From the NCBI RefSeq assembly GCF_004764705.1, contig NZ_SHLX01000046.1:1-56206 (forward strand): 56,206 nucleotides of DNA, written 5' to 3'. The notes below the pieces were generated by a model that was not told the origin of the DNA, did not search any database, and saw only the letters and a list, made by a program, of their open reading frames with translations. This document shows positions 25,253 through 33,533 of this stretch, in pieces (within the stretch, counting starts at the first letter, position 1; every line of letters starts with the position of its first letter). Origin of the DNA: Paenibacillus cymbidii (GTDB taxonomy: Bacteria > Bacillota > Bacilli > Paenibacillales > NBRC-103111). A program made the position numbers and the translations under genes.

Positions 25253-26122
25253 ATGGCGAAGATCACGCCGCGTGACGGCGAACAAGCTTGCGAGCGCGAG
25301 CCGGCACCTGAGCTGTTCCCGCTCGGGGACACGGCTGTCACGATCCGCTTCGCCACGGCGATCGGCGACGCCGCGAGCAGGCGGGTGCGCGCGCTCGACG
25401 CCTACTTGCTGAGCCGGCCACTCCCCGGCATGATCGAGGCGGTACCGGCGTACGCGGCGCTGACCGTGTTCTACGATCCGCCGGCGGTCCGGGCATTTGC
25501 CGCCGCCGCAGCTGTCGCAGGCCTGGCAGCCGAACGCGGCGGCGGCGAATACCGGCGACGCACCGCCGCGGACACGATTGGCGCGCTGCTGCTCGAAGCT
25601 GCCGCCGCCAGCATGGAGTGCGGCATTTCCGCCGCCGGCGCCGTGCTGCGCGAGGTCGAAATCCCCGTCTGCTACGGCGGCGCATTCGGACCCGATCTCG
25701 CCGAAGTGGCGGCCCATTGCGGCCTGAGCGCGGACGACGTTGTCCGCCTCCATACGGAAGCCGCGTACACGGTCGATATGATCGGCTTCGTGCCCGGTTT
25801 TCCTTATATGAGCGGGCTGCCGCCGGCGCTCGCAGCGCCCCGCCGCGAAACGCCGCGCGCGGCCGTCCCGGCAGGCGCCGTCGGCATCGGCGGCGCGCAA
25901 ACCGGCGTCTACCCGCTGGCGACGCCGGGCGGCTGGCAACTGATCGGGCGGACGCCGCTGCGGCTGTTCCGCCCGGAGCACAACCAGCCGAGCCTGCTTG
26001 CGCCGGGCGACCGCGTGCGTTTCGCGGCGATCGGCGAAGCCGCGTTCGCCGAACTGGCGCGCCGCGAAGAGCAAGCGGCGCACGCAAGCACGGACCGGCT
26101 GGCCGGGGGGACGGCGCCATGA
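25253..26122 (+). CDS. pxpB: 5-oxoprolinase subunit B (KipI-like)
   Basis: The 289-residue protein matches PxpB/KipI. It starts with a FPLGDTAVTIRFA motif and contains VEIPVCYGGAFGPDLAEVA, HTEAAYTVDMIGFVPGFPYM, and the late TGVYPLATPGGWQLIGRTPL signature. With PxpA and PxpC it forms the ATP-dependent 5-oxoprolinase that converts pyroglutamate to glutamate. The ATG at 25253 follows AAGGAG. The stop overlaps pxpC by four bases. There is an Ala/Gly-rich insertion at about 80-120, longer than in B. subtilis KipI. Confidence 0.93.
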   Translation: MAKITPRDGEQACEREPAPELFPLGDTAVTIRFATAIGDAASRRVRALDAYLLSRPLPGMIEAVPAYAALTVFYDPPAVRAFAAAAAVAGLAAERGGGEYRRRTAADTIGALLLEAAAASMECGISAAGAVLREVEIPVCYGGAFGPDLAEVAAHCGLSADDVVRLHTEAAYTVDMIGFVPGFPYMSGLPPALAAPRRETPRAAVPAGAVGIGGAQTGVYPLATPGGWQLIGRTPLRLFRPEHNQPSLLAPGDRVRFAAIGEAAFAELARREEQAAHASTDRLAGGTAP

Positions 26123-27129
26123 TCGCCGTTATCGAGCCCGGGCTGCGCTCCGCCTTGCAGGACGCCGGCCGCTTCGGCTACCGCCGCATCGGCGTGCCGG
26201 CGTCCGGCGCCGCCGATGCCGCTGCGCTGCGCGCGGCCAACCTGCTCGTCGGCAACGCGCCCGGCGCCGCCTGCATCGAAACAACGCTGCGCGGGCCGAC
26301 GCTGCGCTTTGCCGAAGACGCGCTCGTCGCGCTGACCGGAGCGCCGCTGGCCGCGCGCATCGACAGCGATGGCCCGCTGCCGCACGCGGCTCCGTTCTTC
26401 GTGCGCGCCGGCGCCACGCTCACGCTCGGCGGCGCCGCCCGCGGCTTGCGCGGCTGCGTCGCCGTCGCCGGCGGCTTTGCCGCGCCCGCTCCGCTCGGCA
26501 GCCGCAGCGTCTACGCGCCGGCCGGGCTCGGTCGCCCGCTGGCGGCGGGCGACGTGCTATCGCTGGGCGCGCCGAGCGCGAGCGCCCAACGATTGCTGCG
26601 CCGGCTGCGCGAAGGTGCCGGCGATGCCGCCTGGGCCGCGGCCGGCTGGCGCGCCGCGGCGGACTTGGCCGGCCCGGCCGGAAGCGCGGCGGGCGGCGCT
26701 CCCGTGCGCGTGCGCGTCGTACCCGGGCGCGAGCTGGTTTTGTTCGCGCCGGCAAGCCGCGAAGCGCTGTTCGCCGGCGCTTACGCGGTCACGCCGCAGG
26801 CCGACCGCATGGGCTGCCGGCTGCGCGGCGAACCGCTGCTGCTGGCGCAGCCGCTGGAGCTGGTGTCCGAGGCGGTAGCGCCGGGCACGGTGCAGGTGCC
26901 GCCGGACGGACAGCCGATCGTGCTGCTGGCCGACTGCCAGACGACCGGCGGTTATCCGCGCATCGCGCACGTTGCGGCGGTCGACCTGCCGCTCGTGGCG
27001 CAGGCGCCGCCCGGCAGCCGGCTTGCGTTCGAGCCGATCGGCATGGAGGAGGCGGATCGGCTGCATGCGCGCCGCGAGCGCGATTTTGCCCTGCTGGCCG
27101 CGGCGCTCGAAGCAAGGATGCGGCAATAA
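26119..27129 (+). CDS. pxpC: 5-oxoprolinase subunit C (KipA-like, AHS2 domain)
   Basis: The 336-residue carboxyltransferase-domain subunit has the PxpC signatures EPGLRSALQDAGRFGYRRIG at the N-terminus, GVPASGAADAAALRAANLL, and late QTTGGYPRIAHVAAVDLP. It acts with PxpB in the ATP-dependent phosphorylation and ring-opening of 5-oxoproline. Translation is coupled to pxpB through ATGA. The middle portion is strikingly GC-rich (Ala/Arg/Gly), like pxpB. Confidence 0.93.
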   Translation: MIAVIEPGLRSALQDAGRFGYRRIGVPASGAADAAALRAANLLVGNAPGAACIETTLRGPTLRFAEDALVALTGAPLAARIDSDGPLPHAAPFFVRAGATLTLGGAARGLRGCVAVAGGFAAPAPLGSRSVYAPAGLGRPLAAGDVLSLGAPSASAQRLLRRLREGAGDAAWAAAGWRAAADLAGPAGSAAGGAPVRVRVVPGRELVLFAPASREALFAGAYAVTPQADRMGCRLRGEPLLLAQPLELVSEAVAPGTVQVPPDGQPIVLLADCQTTGGYPRIAHVAAVDLPLVAQAPPGSRLAFEPIGMEEADRLHARRERDFALLAAALEARMRQ

Positions 27130-27234
27130 GCAGCGGTTTCGGAGCGTGATGCATATAGGCAGTTCGCTCCGAAATCGCTTGCCCGCGACAGTGCCTGCGA
27201 CAGTGTCCGCGACAGGTAAAGGAGGCGTCCGCAG

Positions 27235-28029
27235 ATGGAGCGGAAAACAACGATCGACATCAATTGCGACATGGGCGAAGGCTTCGGCGCGTACCGGCCT
27301 CGCGGGGACGCCGAGCTGCTCGAGCTGGCGACGTCGGCCAACATCGCCTGCGGCTTCCATGCCGGCGATCCGGCGATCATGCGCGAGACGGTGCGGCTGT
27401 GCGCCGCCCGCGGCGTTGCCGTCGGCGCCCATCCCGGCCTGCCCGATCCGCTCGGCTTCGGCCGGCGCGACATGCGCATCAGCGCGCAGGAAGCTTACGA
27501 CATGGTCGTGTACCAGATCGGCGCCCTGCAGGCGTTCGCCCAAGCGGAAGGCACGGCGCTGCGCCATGTGAAGCCGCACGGCGCGCTGTACAACATGGCC
27601 GCGGTCGATCGCGGCCTGGCGGACGCAATTGCGGACGCGGTGCGCCGCGTCGATCCTCGGCTGGCGCTGTTCGCGCTCGCCGGCAGCGAGCTTGCGGCCG
27701 CGGGCCGACGCGCCGGGCTGCGCACGGCCGGCGAAGCGTTCGCGGATCGCGCCTATCGCCGGGACGGCACGCTTGTCCCGCGCGGCGAGCCGGGCGCGGT
27801 GATCGCGGACGCGTCGGCCGCTGCGGCGCGGACCGTCGCCATGCTGCAAAACGGATTCGTCCCCGCTGCGGACGGAAGCGCGGTGGCGATCGACGCCGAC
27901 ACCGTATGCGTGCACGGCGACGGCGAGCACGCGGCGGCACTGCTGCGGCAGCTTCGCGAGGCGCTGCGGGAAGCCGGCATCGAGGCGAAGCCGTTCTCCG
28001 CTAGCGAGTCCGGGAAAAATCGGTTATAG
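27235..28029 (+). CDS. pxpA: 5-oxoprolinase subunit A (LamB/YcsF family)
   Basis: The 264-residue protein is a typical PxpA. The metal/substrate motif is DINCDMGEGFGAYRPRGD, followed by ANIACGFHAGDP, GAHPGLPDPLGFGRRDM, and VKPHGALYNMA. AAAGGAGG precedes the ATG by nine bases. The gap of 105 bases after pxpC contains only a short run of GACAGTG-type repeats. Gene order B-C-A gives the complete enzyme. Confidence 0.95.
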   Translation: MERKTTIDINCDMGEGFGAYRPRGDAELLELATSANIACGFHAGDPAIMRETVRLCAARGVAVGAHPGLPDPLGFGRRDMRISAQEAYDMVVYQIGALQAFAQAEGTALRHVKPHGALYNMAAVDRGLADAIADAVRRVDPRLALFALAGSELAAAGRRAGLRTAGEAFADRAYRRDGTLVPRGEPGAVIADASAAAARTVAMLQNGFVPAADGSAVAIDADTVCVHGDGEHAAALLRQLREALREAGIEAKPFSASESGKNRL

Positions 28030-28097
28030 CGAATCTTTCGCTTGTGAACGTGCCGGCGATTGTGAGTAAATAAAGGTGCCGGCCGGCGATTCCAACG

Positions 28098-28147
28098 AAA
28101 GGAGCGTGATCGATTTGATTCAAAATTATGAGGTGGTTTCCGCCTAA
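28098..28147 (+). CDS. Short leader ORF 1 (10 codons) with ribosome binding site
   Basis: AAAGGAG (28098-28104) lies ten bases before TTG (28115), which opens the frame LIQNYEVVSA and stops with TAA at 28145-28147. The stop falls in the loop of a hairpin TTTCCGC/GCGGAAA (28137-28157), and a second GC-rich hairpin GAAGGG...CCCTTC follows (28170-28198). The ending Y-E-V-V-S-A resembles the ending H-E-V-L-T-N of leader ORF 2. It may be a regulatory leader peptide; it is too short to prove. Confidence 0.45.
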
Positions 28148-28247
28148 CCAGCGGAAATGCTAGTCTTGCGAAGGGGGCCGCGCTTGCGGTTTCCCTTCCC
28201 AAGATATTAATGGGCGTACATAGCGGGGCCCGGTTCGGAATTCGCTC

Positions 28248-28276
28248 TTGATCGTTTCCGGCCGTTCCTATATAAT
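28248..28276 (+). promoter_or_regulatory. Promoter upstream of leader ORF 2
   Basis: TTGATC (28248-28253) and a perfect TATAAT (28271-28276) have a 17-base spacer. Transcription should begin near 28283, within a perfect palindrome, GTCAATTGAC (28283-28292). The transcript would carry leader ORF 2, a terminator and the CD3324-type gene. Confidence 0.75.
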
Positions 28277-28282
28277 GGAAGA

Positions 28283-28292
28283 GTCAATTGAC
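28283..28292. promoter_or_regulatory. Palindromic operator candidate at the start site
   Basis: GTCAATTGAC is a perfect 10-bp palindrome beginning seven bases after the -10 element. A repressor bound here would block initiation; autoregulation by the downstream HTH protein is one possibility. Confidence 0.45.
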
Positions 28293-28320
28293 CAATTACA
28301 GGTGAAAGGAGATGAGGAAG

Positions 28321-28371
28321 ATGATTCATTTTAACGATCAATCCGCAGGCCATGAGGTGTTAACCAACTGA
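28321..28371 (+). CDS. Short leader ORF 2 (16 codons)
   Basis: AAAGGAG (28305-28311) stands nine bases before ATG (28321). The peptide is MIHFNDQSAGHEVLTN and stops at 28369-28371, 53 bases before a terminator. The ribosome binding region (CAGGTGA, from 28299) is complementary to TCACCTG (28395-28401), so initiation could be masked by a long-range helix. The layout of promoter, peptide and terminator is that of an attenuator. Confidence 0.55.
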   Translation: MIHFNDQSAGHEVLTN

Positions 28372-28424
28372 ATAGCGGCATCACCGAATTAACCGTCACC
28401 TGAATCATAAGCGTTACGAGCAGG

Positions 28425-28451
28425 CACGATTTTGGTTATCGTGTTTTTTTT
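28425..28451 (+). terminator. Terminator/attenuator before the CD3324-type gene
   Basis: CACGAT (28425-28430) pairs with ATCGTG (28438-28443), followed by eight T residues. The stem is short but the T tract is strong. It lies between leader ORF 2 and the downstream genes, with no second promoter obvious after it, so read-through probably sets expression. Confidence 0.75.
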
Positions 28452-28515
28452 GTTCTCATTTTCGGCATTCAGCCGACCCACACTACGATCCCATAGAAAA
28501 GGAGGAGCGATTTAC

Positions 28516-28632
28516 ATGCAAGATATTGTAGCAGCTGCAACGGCCACCCATTTTGCAACGGAAGCACGCAATCGATTCGAGGAGGTATTACAAGGTGAGT
28601 TACAAAAACGGAAGGGATATTCTTCCCCCTAG
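28516..28632 (+). CDS. 38-codon ORF overlapping the CD3324-type gene
   Basis: AAAAGGAGGAG precedes ATG (28516). The predicted peptide MQDIVAAATATHF...GYSSP is helical and amphipathic, with no membrane segment. The last 38 bases overlap the start of the next gene in another frame. Ribosomes finishing it would pass over the second gene's GTG start at 28595, so it may couple translation. The near-perfect SD suggests it is translated. Confidence 0.6.
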   Translation: MQDIVAAATATHFATEARNRFEEVLQGELQKRKGYSSP

Positions 28633-28885
28633 CTTATTAAAACAATTGCAGGACTATATCCAGGGCGAAATCGTCTACATCCCCAAAAAAGAGCAGAAAC
28701 GCGCGGGCTGGGGAGAAAACAACGGCACGCGGCTGTATATCGAACGGCGCAACAATGAAATTTTCCGCCAGCACAAAAGCGGTATGACGATGGCGGAGCT
28801 CGTATGCACGTACCATCTGTCCGAAGACAGCATCCGCAAAATCATCGTCAAAACGCGGGAACTTGTCGCGAATGCGGCGCAATAA
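28595..28885 (+). CDS. CD3324 family protein (Mor-like HTH)
   Basis: The 96-residue protein starts at GTG after GAGGAGG with nine bases spacing (VSYKNGRDILPPSLLKQLQD). The conserved family block follows: YIQGEIVYIPKKEQKRAGWG, then a basic stretch and a C-terminal HTH (KSGMTMAELVCTYHLSEDSIRKIIVK). Such proteins resemble the Mor transcription activator of phage Mu. Targets are unknown. It ends 44 bases before a terminator. Confidence 0.85.
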   Translation: MSYKNGRDILPPSLLKQLQDYIQGEIVYIPKKEQKRAGWGENNGTRLYIERRNNEIFRQHKSGMTMAELVCTYHLSEDSIRKIIVKTRELVANAAQ

Positions 28886-28928
28886 GCGGCATCGCGGCTG
28901 CATCCGGCAAACGCGCGGCCAGAAACGA

Positions 28929-28970
28929 AAGCGGGATCACCGAATATTCGGCGATCCCGCTTATTTTGTC
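28929..28970 (+). terminator. Terminator after the CD3324-type gene
   Basis: AAGCGGGATC-CCGAATATTCGG-GATCCCGCTT forms a nearly perfect long stem, followed by ATTTTG. Confidence 0.85.
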
Positions 28971-29144
28971 TGTCGCAATTTGACCCCAGCAGAAAGCGCC
29001 CCAGCTTTATCGCCTCCGGCCGCAGCGGCGGCGCCCGGCCCAAAACCGTTTTTCGGATTTTGAGAAAAGCGGTTACTTTTTTCGGATGTGGCTCAAAAAG
29101 GCGGTTGTTATAATAAAGTCACAGTGAAAAGGGAGGTTGGTCAT

Positions 29145-29852
29145 TTGCGAGTGTTGGCTTGTTGTGCTCATCCCGATGACGCCGAGTTGCTGGCAGGCGG
29201 GACGCTGGCGAAGTACGCCGCAAGAGGAGACGACGTGTTTATCGCCATCGCGACGAACGGCGAGGTCGGGCATCCCACGATGAAGAAGGAGCAAATTGCC
29301 GAGGTCAGGCGCGAAGAAGCTTTGCGGGCGGCGAATGTAATCGGGGCGACGCTGTACTGGCTCGGGTTTCCCGACGAGTTTCTGTTCGACCGGGAGGAAA
29401 CGCGGCTGGCGTTCATCGATACGATCCGCCGCTGTCGGCCGGATGTCGTGCTCACGCACTGGCCCGGCGATTTGTACAATCCCGACCATACGACGACCGG
29501 CCAACTGATCAACGATGTGGCGATCATGACGACAGTGCCGAATATTGTGACCGAATCGCCGCCGTGCGAAAAAATTCCGGTCGTTTATTTTATGGACAGT
29601 ATGGCGGGCGTCGGGTTCATTCCGGAAGAATATGTCGACATTACCGCAACGCTCGATACGAAGCAGAAAATGCTGGCCGAGCATCGCAGCCAAGTGTCCG
29701 ATTGGCTCAAGGATCAATACGACGCAACCGTTGCGGATATGGTGACGATTTCCGCCCAATACCGCGGCATCCAGGCCGGGGTTCGTTACGCGGAAGGGTT
29801 CATCCGCGCCAAGGCCTGGCCGCGCGGCGTAACGGGGACGCTGCTGCCGTAA
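29145..29852 (+). CDS. PIG-L family deacetylase (BshB-like)
   Basis: The 235-residue zinc-dependent deacetylase removes an N-acetyl group from an amino-sugar substrate. Family motifs are AHPDDAE (metal-binding His9 and Asp12) and the later NPDHTTTG histidine. The TTG at 29145 is chosen because GGGAGG stands eight bases upstream; GTG at 29124 or the frame opening at 29088 would lengthen it. It starts the glycan locus, 26 bases before the glycosidase-like gene. Bacillithiol synthesis is an alternative role, but the other bsh genes are not here. Confidence 0.85.
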   Translation: MRVLACCAHPDDAELLAGGTLAKYAARGDDVFIAIATNGEVGHPTMKKEQIAEVRREEALRAANVIGATLYWLGFPDEFLFDREETRLAFIDTIRRCRPDVVLTHWPGDLYNPDHTTTGQLINDVAIMTTVPNIVTESPPCEKIPVVYFMDSMAGVGFIPEEYVDITATLDTKQKMLAEHRSQVSDWLKDQYDATVADMVTISAQYRGIQAGVRYAEGFIRAKAWPRGVTGTLLP

Positions 29853-29877
29853 CGAAAATGTCGAGGGAGGCTGACCG

Positions 29878-32520
29878 ATGAAAGAAACGAGGAAACGGAT
29901 CGCCATCGAATGGCGGGACGGCGAAATTGCCGGCCATGTGAAGGTGGCCGGCGGCAAGGTTGTCGGCGGCAGAGCGGCAAGAGGCAAGGGGACGTTTGAG
30001 CCGGAAGGGCCGAGCTTTGCCGGGGAAGGCGCCTTCCGGCTTGAGCTCGACATCGAAGAGGCGACCGGGCCGGAGGCCAGGCCTGCCGTCGTGACGATCG
30101 ATACCGGGACCAACCCGTTCAGCTTCTTCCTGCGCGACGTTGGCCCGCGTTATCCGATCTACTTGCCGAAGTACGGCGTTGCTGCAACCGTCCAAGAGGA
30201 CGAGCGAACGTATGCGGATATCGAACGCGACGTTCGGGCGCGCGGGCTCGTCATAAACCTCGAGCGAATCGCCTCGGAGCCGGAAGAGAGCTTCGAGGAG
30301 GCGGCGCGGCATACGCTCGATCTCGATTGCCAAACCTGGCTCGGCTTGTCGCGCGATATGCGCATCTTCGGCTTTGGCTTTCGCGGCACCGGCGGCGACG
30401 AGCGGTCATGGGACTGGGTGGAACCGCGTTACCACGGCAAGCAGGTCACGATTCCCGATAACGACGACAAACCCGTGCGATACCGGTTCCTGCTCGGACG
30501 CGGCATCGGCTGCGTTCGCGACATCACGAGGAGGCTCGAGGAAGGCACGCTGCCGATCGTGCATGCCACGATGGTCGATGAAGATATTCGATACGATACG
30601 ATCTCGTTCGTGTCCAACGAAACCAGCCCGTTGACCGCGGAGACGGTGCGCGGCACGCATTATTTGGTCGCCGACGCCCACGGACACGGGCATATGTTTA
30701 CCAAGGAGCAGGCGGAACAGTACGAGCAATTGGCGACGGACGAAAAAAACCGCGAGGAGGAAACGGTGTTTTATTTCCGCGCGGCGGCAACGAATACGGC
30801 GCGGGTGCCGCGCTATGCGTGGTTCAAAAACATCGTGCCGAACGCTTACGTGCCGTACTACAACATGCCGTATACATTCGACGGGCAAACCGGCTTTGTG
30901 CAGTTCGCGGAAGATCGCGTCTGCTGCGTATCCAAGCTGAACGGGCAGCCGCTTGCCAGCGACGAGTCGGCGATATTGCTCGAACCGGGCGAATCGGCCG
31001 TTTTCGAGTTTTATTTGCCGCATCGCCCCGTTTCACGGCCGCGCGCGGAGTGCTTGATTCGCCAGAATTTCGCCGCGCGACGGGAAGAATGCCGCCGCTA
31101 CTGGCAGACGAAATTGTCGGTGGCGGCGCAAGTTCGGCTTCCGGAGAAACGCATCGAGGAGATGGTGCAAGCGGGGCTGCTGCATCTCGACCTCGTGTCC
31201 TATGGCGCGGAGCCGGACGGGACGATCATACCGACGATCGGCGTCTACACGGCGATCGGTTCCGAAAGCTCTCCCATCGTCCAATTTATGGATTCGATGG
31301 GATGGCACGAGACGGCCAAACGGGCGCTGCAATTTTTCCTCGACAAGCAGCATGACGACGGCTTTATCCAAAATTTCAACGGGTACATGCTGGAAACGGG
31401 AGCGGCTCTCTGGAGCCTCGGGGAGCATTATCGTTATACGCGCGACGAGCGGTGGGTTGCCGAAGTCAAGCCGCAGCTGTTGAAGGCGCGAGCGTATATC
31501 GCCGCCTGGCGAAGCCGCAACATGACCGAAGAGCTGCGCGGGCGAGGATTCGGCATGCTGGAAGGCAAAACGGCCGATCCCGAGGATCCGTACCATTCGT
31601 TCATGTTGAACGGATACGCGTACATCGGGCTGAGCCGGCTGGCGGAGATGCTTGCCGCCACGGACCCGATGCTTTCCGAGGCGATTCGCGCCGAGGCGGA
31701 GGCGCACAAGTCCGACATCCGCACCGCTTTCTTCCAGGCGCAGGCGCGTTCGCCGGTCGTACCGATCGGAGACGGCAGCTGGGTGCCGACCGCGCCTCCG
31801 TGGGTGGAGCATACCGGACCGCTGTCGCTCTTTGCCGAGGGCGGCAACTGGCTGACGCACGGCTCCTTCGTCGCTCGCGATTCGCTGCTCGGGCCGCTGT
31901 ATCTCGTGCTGCAGGAAGTAATCGCTCCGGAGGAAACTGCCGTCGACTTCCTGCTGCAATACCACAACGAACTGATGTGCACGCGGAACGTTGCGCTCAG
32001 CCAGCCTTATTACAGCATCCATCCATGGGTGCATCTGAAGCGCGGGGAAGTACGGCCGTTCCTGAAAGCCTACTACAACGGCTTCGCGAGTCTTGCCGAC
32101 CGGCAAACGTATACGTTCTGGGAGCATTACTGGCATGTGAGTCCGCACAAGACGCACGAGGAAGCATGGTTCCTCATGCAAACGCGCTGGATGCTGTATA
32201 TGGAAGAAGGGGACACGCTGAAGCTGCTTCCGGGCATACCGCGCAAGTGGCTCGCGCACGGCAATGTGATCGAGTTGCAAAATGTCGCCTCTTACTTTGG
32301 GCATTTTTCGCTTCGTGTCGAATCCGACCTTGGGCAAGGTGCGATTCGGGCGGCGATCCGCTGCGCGTCCGGCAGAGCGCCGGCAGCGGTGCTGCTGCGC
32401 CTGCCCCATCCGTTCGGCGCCAAGCCGACTGTCGTGCAAGGCGGCGCGTACGACGAGCGGCGCGAAGCGGTACGGATCGACGTTTTTACCGGCACCGCCG
32501 AAGTGGAGCTGCGCTTCTGA
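29878..32520 (+). CDS. Six-hairpin glycosidase-like protein
   Basis: The 880-residue protein has a beta-rich N-terminal half and a C-terminal alpha/alpha barrel (from about 425). The barrel contains YGAEPDGTIIPTIGVY, FMDSMGWHETAKRALQFFLD, and WSLGEHYRYTRDERWV, then PWVEHTGPL. A small beta domain ends it (LLPGIPRKWLAHGNVIELQN). This layout resembles GH63/GH65/GH78/GH127-type families, but I cannot assign one. No signal peptide is present, so it is cytoplasmic. It is translated with the PIG-L gene just upstream. Confidence 0.72.
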   Translation: MKETRKRIAIEWRDGEIAGHVKVAGGKVVGGRAARGKGTFEPEGPSFAGEGAFRLELDIEEATGPEARPAVVTIDTGTNPFSFFLRDVGPRYPIYLPKYGVAATVQEDERTYADIERDVRARGLVINLERIASEPEESFEEAARHTLDLDCQTWLGLSRDMRIFGFGFRGTGGDERSWDWVEPRYHGKQVTIPDNDDKPVRYRFLLGRGIGCVRDITRRLEEGTLPIVHATMVDEDIRYDTISFVSNETSPLTAETVRGTHYLVADAHGHGHMFTKEQAEQYEQLATDEKNREEETVFYFRAAATNTARVPRYAWFKNIVPNAYVPYYNMPYTFDGQTGFVQFAEDRVCCVSKLNGQPLASDESAILLEPGESAVFEFYLPHRPVSRPRAECLIRQNFAARREECRRYWQTKLSVAAQVRLPEKRIEEMVQAGLLHLDLVSYGAEPDGTIIPTIGVYTAIGSESSPIVQFMDSMGWHETAKRALQFFLDKQHDDGFIQNFNGYMLETGAALWSLGEHYRYTRDERWVAEVKPQLLKARAYIAAWRSRNMTEELRGRGFGMLEGKTADPEDPYHSFMLNGYAYIGLSRLAEMLAATDPMLSEAIRAEAEAHKSDIRTAFFQAQARSPVVPIGDGSWVPTAPPWVEHTGPLSLFAEGGNWLTHGSFVARDSLLGPLYLVLQEVIAPEETAVDFLLQYHNELMCTRNVALSQPYYSIHPWVHLKRGEVRPFLKAYYNGFASLADRQTYTFWEHYWHVSPHKTHEEAWFLMQTRWMLYMEEGDTLKLLPGIPRKWLAHGNVIELQNVASYFGHFSLRVESDLGQGAIRAAIRCASGRAPAAVLLRLPHPFGAKPTVVQGGAYDERREAVRIDVFTGTAEVELRF

Positions 32521-32568
32521 CAATGGACGCAGGGCGGGAAAGGTTCGACTATATTTCGTCAAATGGCG

Positions 32569-32602
32569 AAAGACCGTTCGGGGGATCCCTCGAACGGTCT
32601 TT
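32569..32602. terminator. Bidirectional terminator
   Basis: AAAGACCGTTCG (32569-32580) pairs perfectly with CGAACGGTCTTT (32591-32602). It separates the glycosidase-like gene from the convergent response regulator. Confidence 0.85.
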
Positions 32603-32617
32603 GTGCAGAAAAGCGTC

Positions 32618-33415
32618 TTACGTCGGCCTATCTCCGGTATCGTACAACAGCCTGGCCGTATGTTTGGCATTTTCGTCCTGCAGCAGCCGATTGCGGTATT
32701 GCGATGGCGTAACGCCGAGCTCGTGTTTGAAAATTTGGCCGAAATAACTGGCGTCGGGGATGCCGACCTTCTCCGCGACCAGGGCAATGCCGAGCTCGGG
32801 ATCGCCAAGAAGCCGGGCGGCCAGCTTCAAGCGGAATTGCGTCAAGTAGTTCATGATCGTCATCTGGTAGGCGTCCTTGAACGTGCGACCCAAATATTGA
32901 TGGCTGATGTTCAATTTGTCCTCCAGCCAGGCGAGTGTGACCGGCTCCGCATAATGGCGGTGCAGCAGCACGACGATTCGGCGCGCCAACTGCACGCGCA
33001 CCGGACTGATGTTGACGCGGGATGGTTCGGCGAGCATGGCGGGACGTTTGCGGATCGTCTCGCGGATGACGCGTTCCACTTCGCCGGGGTCGACCGGCTT
33101 CAGGATGAAATAGTCGATGCGGATGTCGATGGCGCGTTTGGCGAATTGAAATTCGTCGTATGCGGTAATAATCGCGATCGTCGTTTCCGGTTGTTTGGCC
33201 TTGATGGCGGCGGATACGTCGAGCCCGTTCATCCCGGGCATCCGAATGTCCATGAAAATCAGGTCGGGCATATACCGGTCGAAATGCTGCAGCACTTCCG
33301 TTCCGGACCGGGACATTTCGACGACGACCGCAGGCAGCTTGCTGTCGGTCACGATCTTGTCGAGCACTTTGCGTTCAATCGGTTCGTCGTCGGCGATGAG
33401 GATTTGCAGCAGCAT
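32618..33415 (-). CDS. AraC-type two-component response regulator
   Basis: The 265-residue protein has an N-terminal receiver domain with the acidic pair DD (9-10), phospho-acceptor Asp56 in LIFMDIRMPG and Lys106 in FILKPVD. The C-terminal AraC HTH spans about 165-255 (ALVAEKVGIPDASYFGQIFKHELGVTPSQY). The start follows AAAGGATAAATTCG. The partner kinase starts 118 bases away on the opposite strand, an uncommon divergent arrangement. Confidence 0.93.
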   Translation of the reverse strand: MLLQILIADDEPIERKVLDKIVTDSKLPAVVVEMSRSGTEVLQHFDRYMPDLIFMDIRMPGMNGLDVSAAIKAKQPETTIAIITAYDEFQFAKRAIDIRIDYFILKPVDPGEVERVIRETIRKRPAMLAEPSRVNISPVRVQLARRIVVLLHRHYAEPVTLAWLEDKLNISHQYLGRTFKDAYQMTIMNYLTQFRLKLAARLLGDPELGIALVAEKVGIPDASYFGQIFKHELGVTPSQYRNRLLQDENAKHTARLLYDTGDRPT

Positions 33416-33533
33416 CGAATTTATCCTTTCCGGTACTACACTCCATGGTATTATTACTATAACCCTTCCGGTGCGAAAGATCATCTTAATATAGCTGCCA
33501 CTATCCTGAAGATCGACAAGGGAGGCTCGGCTC

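Noticed and set aside
28128..28163. Alternative leader peptide starting at ATG 28128 (MRWFPPNQRKC)
   Set aside because: No SD precedes it, and it overlaps leader ORF 1 in another frame; the first has a proper SD.
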